Shown in pieces: positions 1 to 5,698 of a stretch of 6,729 nucleotides of DNA (the stretch's first letter is position 1; every line of letters starts with the position of its first letter). The notes beneath the pieces were generated by a model, which saw only the letters and a program-made list of their open reading frames with translations, ran no database searches and had not been told where the DNA came from. A program made the position numbers and the translations under genes. The DNA comes from JAFDWI01 sp964544305 (GTDB taxonomy: Bacteria > Actinomycetota > Acidimicrobiia > Acidimicrobiales > Iamiaceae), in assembly GCA_964544305.1 (NCBI GenBank), contig CAZJAZ010000081.1, forward strand, positions 1-6,729, in the 5' to 3' direction.

Positions 1-333
1 GCGGGGGCTGGTTATTTGTCACTGGCGATCTTTGGCTTGTTGCATCATGCGCCCGCGTTATCTGCGGGTTTTACGACGGGTCGGATCGGTGCGACCGCGT
101 TGTCGTTGGGGCTCACGAGCGGGCTGATGGTGTGGCTCAAGGTGCCCCATCCCCCGGCGGGGGCAACGACGTTGATTGTGTCGCTTGGCATTTTGCATGA
201 GCCCGGCCACATTGCGGTGTTGATGTTTGCCGTGTACCTGCTGGTCACCCAGGGCATCGTGATCAATCGTTTGGCCGGGATCGATTATCCGTTGTGGTCG
301 CCTCGGCCACCTGCGGGCGACTCGAAGGGTTAG
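1..333 (+). CDS. HPP family integral membrane protein (C-terminal part, 5' end outside window)
   Basis: The reading frame is open from base 1 to a TAG stop at 331-333, so about 110 C-terminal residues are visible and the true start lies upstream. The protein is strongly hydrophobic, with about three membrane segments. The family signature H-P-P-A-G-A-T is encoded at about 148-168, inside the stretch VPHPPAGATTLIVSLG, and it is followed by a further hydrophobic helix and a short tail containing NRLAGIDYPLW. This order (glycine-rich helix, HPP motif, helix, last helix, YPxW tail) matches the HPP family of small inner-membrane proteins. Some members of that family have been linked to nitrite transport, but for most the substrate is unknown. 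The protein ends soon after the last helix, so there is no C-terminal CBS domain. A TTG at 16 is an internal leucine codon in this reading. Family assignment is fairly secure; the substrate is not known. Confidence 0.82.
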   Translation, partial: AGAGYLSLAIFGLLHHAPALSAGFTTGRIGATALSLGLTSGLMVWLKVPHPPAGATTLIVSLGILHEPGHIAVLMFAVYLLVTQGIVINRLAGIDYPLWSPRPPAGDSKG

Positions 334-347
334 CTGGCCATGGCGGT

Positions 348-391
348 TGCGGATGATCCGGGCGTCGCATGCAAGACGGCGATCATCCGCA
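348..391. terminator. Long interrupted palindrome downstream of the HPP gene, possible terminator
   Basis: The 11-bp arm TGCGGATGATC (348-358) is matched exactly by GATCATCCGCA (381-391). The 22-nt interior can pair further, CGTC (363-366) with GACG (375-378), closing a GCATGCAA loop. The element begins 14 bp after the HPP stop codon. No T-tract follows on either strand, so it is not a textbook intrinsic terminator. It could be a U-less terminator, an mRNA 3'-end stabiliser or a protein-binding palindrome. Confidence 0.5.
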
Positions 392-409
392 TGTGAGATC
401 GAACTTCTC

Positions 410-434
410 GAGCCGTGAGACGCCGCGACGGCTC
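410..434. terminator. Short hairpin between convergent genes
   Basis: GAGCCGT (410-416) pairs perfectly with ACGGCTC (428-434) around an 11-nt loop. It lies only 3 bp beyond the stop codon of the minus-strand gene ending at 438, and in the same gap as the larger palindrome after the HPP gene, so it could end transcription of the minus-strand gene. It lacks a T-tract on both sides, so the assignment is tentative. Confidence 0.3.
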
Positions 435-437
435 ACA

Positions 438-800
438 TCATTTGTGAGGCAGTTGTTGGCGTTTCCAGGCATCGACAACAACGATTGCTGGGCCGATGAT
501 GAAACCAGCAAGCAAAAGGGGCCGACTATGGACTGCCAAAGCAACGACCAAAATGATGGCCGTCACGAGCGAACCGACCGCTGCAACTTTTAGCGGGCGC
601 GCCAGATTCTGAAGCCGAATTGGCTGTTCTGGATCTTTCACCGCCGGCGTAACGATCAAGGCCAAGCCAATCGCCGCCGTGGTGGCAAGTTGTGAGAGGG
701 CCCTATTTCGGCCGAATACAACGCCAAGCATTATGAGCGCCCAAATGCCCGAAATAACAATCCGTACTTTTCTCTTCTGAGCTGAAGTTGGCACTGTCAT
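438..800 (-). CDS. Small four-helix membrane protein of unknown function
   Basis: This encodes a 120-residue protein that I do not recognise. I chose the ATG at 798-800 because AGAGG lies 8 nt upstream on the minus strand and hydrophobic sequence begins soon after. The frame also extends to an ATG at 894-896, but the added residues are polar, low-complexity and have no clear ribosome site. About four membrane helices are visible at residues 13-30, 38-53, 71-91 and 94-110. The N-terminus is basic (QKRKVR) and the C-terminal tail is charged (AWKRQQLPHK), with a polar link (VKDPEQPIRLQNLARPLK) between helices 2 and 3. The gene lies 135 bp downstream of, and in the same direction as, the 743-residue gene, so it could be co-transcribed or have its own promoter. 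No enzyme motif is seen. It could be a simple integral membrane protein of the chromosome or a membrane partner of the defence locus; the sequence does not decide. Confidence 0.68.
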   Translation of the reverse strand: MTVPTSAQKRKVRIVISGIWALIMLGVVFGRNRALSQLATTAAIGLALIVTPAVKDPEQPIRLQNLARPLKVAAVGSLVTAIILVVALAVHSRPLLLAGFIIGPAIVVVDAWKRQQLPHK

Positions 801-821
801 CAACGGTACCTCTTGATCTTG

Positions 822-833
822 AGGGGAACCCCT
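822..833. repeat. Small palindrome upstream of the membrane-protein gene
   Basis: AGGGG (822-826) and CCCCT (829-833) form an inverted repeat with a 2-bp centre, directly upstream of the ribosome site of the gene that starts at 800. It abuts a tandem TCTTGATCTTGA (811-822). The centre is too tight for a hairpin loop with all pairs closed, so if functional it would be a protein-binding site. I see no convincing -35/-10 pair and no strong terminator in the surrounding 801-935 gap. Confidence 0.22.
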
Positions 834-935
834 GTGGAAACCGGGCCTATTCGTATGTGAGCTGCCGATTGGCTTGCCCGACGTTGATGTTCTCACGGTG
901 GCCGATGAGCGGGTTGCCCTACCAACGACGAACTC

Positions 936-3167
936 TCACGTTTGCTCGCGGTACAGCCCGAATCTCGTCAGATGTTGCCATTCATCTGCTAATTGCGTGG
1001 TTGTGTGACCATGCTCCATGCTCTTGTAGACACCGGAGCCGTTCTTGTCGATGTTGTCTGGATGGAACGTTGACCAATGTCCACACATGGGACATTCAAG
1101 TCCGGTAAGAAGGGGCCGTAGAAGGTGAAACGCTCCCATACGGTCCACGAGGTAAAGACTATCCGCCTCGATCTCATTCGAATTGGCCTTTATTTGTTGT
1201 CTCGGGACAACAGCATGGTCGCCCGCAAGGTGTAAGTACTCTACGAGGTTTGTCTGATTGATTGAATCCCATTTGGTTGAAAGCACCCTGATCAATCGAT
1301 AGTCGACGATGAATTCGGCGCCTTCGTAGACGGTCGACAGATCCTCCCAACTTTCGGCTTCGACCGTTCGCAACTCGGCTGGCCCCAATTCTCGAAGGTG
1401 CGCTTTATCTCGTCGGCGCGCCGTGAGTCGATCACAAGCATCAAGCACGTCCTTTCGCCGGAGAAACCTAAAAACCTCGACAAATGGATGGTTATCTGGG
1501 AGTCCACCAAATGCCTTCATCTGTGAAGTCTTGTTGAGAATATCGCGCCAATCTCCCAGGCCAAATCCACTTTGACCTGGCCCAAGTCGCTTCGCGATGT
1601 CTTCTACCGAAGGGACCTTGATTTCCGCCGCTCTCGCTGAGACGAGCGCCATGATCGCCAAGTATGAAAGAAGTACTTCGAAAGCGTGTAGCACGGCTTC
1701 CATTTCTTTTCCGCCACCTCGGGCGGCCTCAGCCGCACGCCACCTGTAGGCAACTGGGAGTGGATACCGCCGCGAAACCCGGATGGTGAGGTTGTCGAGT
1801 TCAGTTGCGGCCTCCGCCCGCTGCCTCAGCAATGTTGACTCACCAATCAGGCTCATTCTCGCAGCCGCGAGATCTTCGCCTTCAAGTACCGATGAGATGA
1901 GATCAGAAGCCTCAGTTCGCAATTGTTTGAACGTCATGACAGCGGACTGAACCTCTGCGAGGGCTTGGAGAAAATCAGCGTCGGGTTTGGGCATTCTGAC
2001 CGTCAACAGCTCGCGCGGGCTCACGTGCGAAATCATGCCGACGAAACTTGAGCTCATCTGGGAGCTGCATCTCGTTGACGTCAAGAACCGTTCGATGTAA
2101 AGCCGTTCCGCAGGCTCGATTGGCTGTTTGGGCCGAAGTACGACAATGTTGTGGCCAATACGTAATGGCAAATCGTCTTCCGTCATCGAGGCCACAACCA
2201 GCGGATTTCCAGGGTCGGTCACTGTTCTCACTGCGATGTCCCCCGCGTTTACTTCTCGTTCGTCGTCGGAAGACACCCACTCATTGCAACTTTCCCGATT
2301 AAAGCCGCCCCGCTGCACCATTCGTCCGGACAGCAGAGGCACGAGGCCATCCCCGGGTTCCTTCGATGCGTCAACCGATTTACCCGGTGGCCGGCCCCGA
2401 ATTAGCTCGAACACGTCTGCGAGCGGTATTACGTCGCCCAGGTCGGTGAGGCCTCCGATTCTCTGCTGGCGGCGGGGGTCGAGCTGTGCGGGAAGGAAGC
2501 CGACGGAGTGATCGACCGGTGAGGGGGTTGAGAACCCGTTGTCCGACGGCTTCTTGCGACTGCCAAGGAGGGAGCGGAGTTCCTCGGCAAGCTCGATGGC
2601 AGGGACATTCGGGGAACACGAGAGGAACGCCACCCGGGAGCGCTTGACCGGGTCGAACTTGACGAGACAACACCGCACCCCAATGCTGACCCCTTCGAAT
2701 AGGTCAGCGCCCGAAAGTTCGACAACAGCGGAGATTGGACGAACCCTCGTGACTTGGTCAAGCGACCTCTTCGAACGCGATCCTCCAACAAATTTTGCCA
2801 GGAACAGAGCAACGATTGGCGTTGCAGTCGGTAATGCTGACGCAAGGTTGCATAAGGCAACTTCGCTGGAATCTGACGCATTTCCCGAGATGCGAAGGCC
2901 GAGTGGCGGGATCAGCACTGGTGTGGAACCGTCGGGAAGTCTCGTGTCGAGGAACTGCTGCAGTTCTCCGGGATCTTCCGAGAGGATCGTATCAATTGGA
3001 ACCTGGATCACTGAGTCCGGAGACGCGCCGGTGAGCGTCGGAACAAGCGTGCTGTTTCCGCCGTCCGCGCCCTCCCGCTCGGGTTGGGCGCAGCAAACGA
3101 TTGTCGGGGTGCGGTCAATGGCCAATGCCTGGATGAGTTCGCTTATTCCACCATCGTCGGTGCTCAT
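936..3167 (-). CDS. Composite protein: degenerate N6-methyltransferase-like region, HsdS-like recognition domain, HEPN-like domain
   Basis: 743 residues; the ATG at 3165-3167 is supported by GAGGAGG 4 nt upstream. Residues 80-185 resemble the C-terminal part of N-6 adenine methyltransferases (PISAVVELSGADLFEGVSIG, then a beta-strand, like the post-motif-IV region of HsdM), but there is no SAM-binding glycine motif and no NPPF/NPPY anywhere in the protein. Residues 236-410 look like a type I specificity-subunit target recognition domain: LGDVIPLADVFELIRGR, VNAGDIAVRTV, RIGHNIVVLRP and SPRELLTVRMPKP appear in the expected order, followed by a helix. Residues 465-630 are mostly helical and end with RRDKAH (585-590), which fits the HEPN R-x4-H motif. 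The C-terminus holds CPMCGH (692-697) and MEHGH (718-721), a possible metal site. The gene is divergent from hsdR across 119 bp. Domain calls come from motif reading by eye. It could act as an accessory specificity factor, a toxin-like effector or a regulator; its function is unknown. Confidence 0.75.
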   Translation of the reverse strand: MSTDDGGISELIQALAIDRTPTIVCCAQPEREGADGGNSTLVPTLTGASPDSVIQVPIDTILSEDPGELQQFLDTRLPDGSTPVLIPPLGLRISGNASDSSEVALCNLASALPTATPIVALFLAKFVGGSRSKRSLDQVTRVRPISAVVELSGADLFEGVSIGVRCCLVKFDPVKRSRVAFLSCSPNVPAIELAEELRSLLGSRKKPSDNGFSTPSPVDHSVGFLPAQLDPRRQQRIGGLTDLGDVIPLADVFELIRGRPPGKSVDASKEPGDGLVPLLSGRMVQRGGFNRESCNEWVSSDDEREVNAGDIAVRTVTDPGNPLVVASMTEDDLPLRIGHNIVVLRPKQPIEPAERLYIERFLTSTRCSSQMSSSFVGMISHVSPRELLTVRMPKPDADFLQALAEVQSAVMTFKQLRTEASDLISSVLEGEDLAAARMSLIGESTLLRQRAEAATELDNLTIRVSRRYPLPVAYRWRAAEAARGGGKEMEAVLHAFEVLLSYLAIMALVSARAAEIKVPSVEDIAKRLGPGQSGFGLGDWRDILNKTSQMKAFGGLPDNHPFVEVFRFLRRKDVLDACDRLTARRRDKAHLRELGPAELRTVEAESWEDLSTVYEGAEFIVDYRLIRVLSTKWDSINQTNLVEYLHLAGDHAVVPRQQIKANSNEIEADSLYLVDRMGAFHLLRPLLTGLECPMCGHWSTFHPDNIDKNGSGVYKSMEHGHTTTQLADEWQHLTRFGLYREQT

Positions 3168-3171
3168 GCTT

Positions 3172-3178
3172 CCTCCTC
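3172..3178 (-). promoter_or_regulatory. Strong ribosome binding site of the 743-residue gene
   Basis: Read on the minus strand, GAGGAGG lies 4 nt before the ATG at 3165-3167. It is the best Shine-Dalgarno match in the window and fixes the start of the divergent gene. Confidence 0.75.
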
Positions 3179-3272
3179 ATTGGTCGGACGCGGGGATTGT
3201 AGGTCGCAGCGGCGATGAGGACAGCGGGAACATATCGAAAGCCGTCCACGGCTAGCCTTGAAAGCCATGCGT

Positions 3273-3278
3273 GGGGAG
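3273..3278 (+). promoter_or_regulatory. Ribosome binding site selecting the GTG start of hsdR
   Basis: GGGGAG lies 8 nt before GTG 3287-3289. The upstream in-frame ATG at 3215 has no comparable purine-rich site, and the 24 residues it would add do not look like the start of an HsdR protein. This favours the GTG. Confidence 0.6.
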
Positions 3279-3286
3279 ACCATGGG

Positions 3287-5686
3287 GTGACGATCAAGAA
3301 GGCGCTCAGCGAGTCCGACATTTGCGACCGCTTCATCTCGCCTGCGCTCACTGGCGCCGGATGGAAAGTGAATCAGTGGCGCCGCGAGTACGGGTTCACC
3401 GACGGCAAGATCATCGTGCGCGGCAAACTCGTCGCTCGGGGCAAGCGCAAACGGGCCGACTATCTGCTCTTTCACACGCCGGACCTACCGATCGCTCTGA
3501 TCGAGGCGAAGGACAACACCCACACGGTGGGCGCAGGCATGCAACAGGCACTTGCCTACGCGGAGACGCTGCAAGTGCCCTTCGTGTTCTCCTCCAACGG
3601 CGACGGCTTCGTGTTCCACGATCGCACCGACACGTATCCCACAGTCGAGCAGCATCTCGCCCTCGACGAGTTCCCGTCTCCCGATGAGCTGTTCGCCCAC
3701 TACCGGCAATGGCGGGGCCTGGAAGAGCGGGCCGATGCGCTGGTCACCAGTGCGAACCACGTCGAGACGGGTGGCAAGGACGCCCGCTACTACCAGCAGC
3801 TTGCGATCAACCGCACCGTCGAGGCGGTGGCCCGCGGCGACAAGCGGCTCTTGCTCGTAATGGCCACCGGTACGGGCAAGACGTTCACGGCGTTCAACAT
3901 CATCTGGCGACTCTGGAAGACCAAGACGGTGAAACGGGTGTTGTTCTTGGCTGATCGCAACATCCTCGTGGACCAGACCATCCAGAATGACTTCCGCCCT
4001 TTCGGCGATGCGATGACCAAGCTCACCCGCAAACTCGTCGACGACACCGGTCGGGTCGACACGTCCTATGAGATCTACCTCGCGCTCTACCAGGCGATCA
4101 TGGGATCCGAGGGCAAAGAACCCGTCTACGACAAGTTCCCGAAGGACTTCTTCGATCTGATCGTGATCGACGAGTGTCACCGGGGTTCCGCGGCGGAGGA
4201 TTCCGCGTGGCGGGAGGTGCTCGACTATTTCGACGGCGCGATCCAGCTCGGCATGACCGCCACCCCGAAGGAGACGAAGTACGTCTCGAACATGCACTAT
4301 TTCGGCGAGCCGGTCTATACGTATTCGCTCAAGCAGGGCATCGAGGACGGCTTTCTCGCCCCGTACAAGGTGGTGCGTGTCGACTTGGATCACGACCTGT
4401 TGGGGTGGCGGCCCGAGGAGGGCCAGGTCGATGATGCCGGCGAGGTGATCGAGGATCGGATCTACAACGCGAAGGATTTCGACCGCGACATCGTCTTTCC
4501 CCAGCGAGACAAGCTGGTGGCCGAACGGATCAGCTCGTTTCTGCACGGCACCGATCCGATGGACAAGACGATCGTGTTCTGTCAGAGCATCGACCACGCG
4601 GAGCGGATGCGTCAGGCGTTGGTGAACGTGCCGGAGAACGCGCCGCTCGTGCAGGCCGATCACCGTTACGTGATGCGGATCACCGGGGACAACGACGAGG
4701 GCAAAGCCCAGCTCGACAATTTCATCGACCCGAAGCGCCCGTACCCGGTGATCGCCACCACGTCGAAGCTGATGACGACCGGCGTCGACGCGCAGACCTG
4801 CCAGGTGATCGCGCTCGATCAGCGGATCCAGTCGCTCACCGAGTTCAAACAGATCATCGGCCGGGGCACTCGGCTGCGCCCCGATTATGGCAAGTACTTC
4901 TTCACGATTCTCGATTTTCGCAAAGCCACCGAGCTGTTCGCCGACCCCGATTGGGACGGCCCGCCGATCCAGGTTTACAACGTACCCGAGGGCGAAGACG
5001 ATGTCGTCCCACCCGAGGTTCCCGACGAACACGACGCGGATGAACCCATCGAGGAAGTCCTTCAGGATCCCGATCACATCGCCGGCCACATCGTCGACCA
5101 CAGCGAAGATGAAGCAGACGACCGTCATGTCTATGTGGTGAGTGGCGTGACCTTCACGGTGATCGCCGAGCGGGTCCAGTACTACGACCGTGACGGCAAG
5201 CTCATCACCGAGTCGTTGCGCGACTACACCCGCCGGACCGTCCAAGGTGAGTTCGCCACTTTGGATGAGTTTCTCAAGCGGTGGAAGGCGGCAGACCGTA
5301 AGCAGGCCATCGTCGATGAGCTGCTCGAGCACGGTGTGCTGCTCGGGGCACTGGAAGATGCTTCGGGCAAGGACCTCGACCCGTTCGATCTGATCTGTCA
5401 TGTCGCGTTCGACCAGCCGGCGCTCACCCGGGCCGAACGGGCCGACAACGTCCGCAAGCGTGACGTGTTCACCAAGTACGGCGACCAAGCGCGTGAGGTG
5501 ATTGCGGCGCTGCTCGACAAGTACGCCGATCAGGGCCCCGATGCGCTCGGAGAGATCGAGGTGCTCAAGCTCGACCCGCTGCGCGACCTTGGCACCCCGG
5601 TCGAGATCGTCGCACGGTTCGGGGGCAGAGACCGCTACCTGCAAGCGCTGCGGGAGATCAACGCCGCGCTGTACGAGACCGCCTGA
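3287..5686 (+). CDS. hsdR: Type I restriction enzyme R subunit (EcoEI/EcoAI-like)
   Basis: 799 residues from GTG 3287. HsdR is the motor and nuclease subunit of type I restriction complexes: it translocates unmethylated DNA with ATP and cuts it. The N-terminal nuclease domain shows the PD-(D/E)xK pattern D58 (RADYLLF), then E73-A-K75 (ALIEAKD). The SF2 helicase core has Walker A MATGTGKT (192-199), DECH (295-298), TAT (324-326), TGVDAQ (498-503) and QIIGRGTRLR (522-531). After an acidic linker at about 566-612, residues 613-799 match the EcoEI-type C-terminal domain (dG-L sequence, EFLKRWKAADRK, then a helical end that contacts the methylase). All key residues are present and the length is normal for this subfamily, so the gene appears functional. 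The ATG at 3215 would add 24 residues. It is followed after 12 bp by hsdM, with no terminator between, so the two genes likely form one transcript. Confidence 0.95.
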   Translation: MTIKKALSESDICDRFISPALTGAGWKVNQWRREYGFTDGKIIVRGKLVARGKRKRADYLLFHTPDLPIALIEAKDNTHTVGAGMQQALAYAETLQVPFVFSSNGDGFVFHDRTDTYPTVEQHLALDEFPSPDELFAHYRQWRGLEERADALVTSANHVETGGKDARYYQQLAINRTVEAVARGDKRLLLVMATGTGKTFTAFNIIWRLWKTKTVKRVLFLADRNILVDQTIQNDFRPFGDAMTKLTRKLVDDTGRVDTSYEIYLALYQAIMGSEGKEPVYDKFPKDFFDLIVIDECHRGSAAEDSAWREVLDYFDGAIQLGMTATPKETKYVSNMHYFGEPVYTYSLKQGIEDGFLAPYKVVRVDLDHDLLGWRPEEGQVDDAGEVIEDRIYNAKDFDRDIVFPQRDKLVAERISSFLHGTDPMDKTIVFCQSIDHAERMRQALVNVPENAPLVQADHRYVMRITGDNDEGKAQLDNFIDPKRPYPVIATTSKLMTTGVDAQTCQVIALDQRIQSLTEFKQIIGRGTRLRPDYGKYFFTILDFRKATELFADPDWDGPPIQVYNVPEGEDDVVPPEVPDEHDADEPIEEVLQDPDHIAGHIVDHSEDEADDRHVYVVSGVTFTVIAERVQYYDRDGKLITESLRDYTRRTVQGEFATLDEFLKRWKAADRKQAIVDELLEHGVLLGALEDASGKDLDPFDLICHVAFDQPALTRAERADNVRKRDVFTKYGDQAREVIAALLDKYADQGPDALGEIEVLKLDPLRDLGTPVEIVARFGGRDRYLQALREINAALYETA

Positions 5687-5687
5687 G

Positions 5688-5693
5688 CTGGAG
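5688..5693 (+). promoter_or_regulatory. Ribosome binding site selecting the TTG start of hsdM
   Basis: CTGGAG (core GGAG at 5690-5693) ends 5 nt before TTG 5699-5701, within the short gap after the hsdR stop. It supports this rare start codon and translation from the hsdR message. Confidence 0.6.
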
Positions 5694-5698
5694 CCACC

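Larger units (their letters stand above)
3168..3286. promoter_or_regulatory. Divergent control region between the 743-residue gene and hsdR
   Basis: This 119-bp gap must hold the signals for both divergent genes. It contains the palindrome AGCCGT-CC-ACGGCT (3240-3253), overlapped by the 8-bp palindrome GGCTAGCC (3250-3257). It also contains a direct repeat GAAAGCC (3237-3243 and 3260-3266) whose copies start 23 bp apart. This dense symmetry is compatible with an operator serving both genes. I could not find a convincing -35/-10 pair with normal spacing on either strand; the AT-rich core around 3230-3236 (ACATATC) is the best -10-like candidate. Confidence 0.4.

Noticed and set aside
369..593. 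Plus-strand frame of 74 codons after the HPP gene
   Set aside because: It overlaps the 348-391 palindrome and then runs antisense to the small membrane-protein gene; the polar product has no recognisable feature.
801..896. N-terminal extension of the small membrane protein to an ATG at 896
   Set aside because: The added residues are polar and low-complexity, and the downstream ATG at 800 has a well-spaced AGAGG.
884..919. Repeated TTGCCC (884-889 and 914-919) after the composite gene, considered as a terminator
   Set aside because: The copies are direct, not inverted, and no stable stem or T-tract is present.
788..1108. Plus-strand frame of 106 codons across the gap between the two minus-strand genes
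   Set aside because: Most of it overlaps the end of the composite gene in antisense; it has no ribosome site and a Cys/Arg-rich product of the kind seen in shadows.
2539..3255. Plus-strand open frame of 238 codons opposite the composite gene
   Set aside because: Low-complexity Ser/Arg/Pro-rich product without a domain; the opposite strand has a strong ribosome site and recognisable domain motifs.
3485..5644. Long minus-strand open frame of 719 codons opposite hsdR
   Set aside because: It is the antisense shadow of a C/G-ending coding gene: rich in V, L, R, H and D repeats, no recognisable domain, and the plus-strand frame has every HsdR motif.
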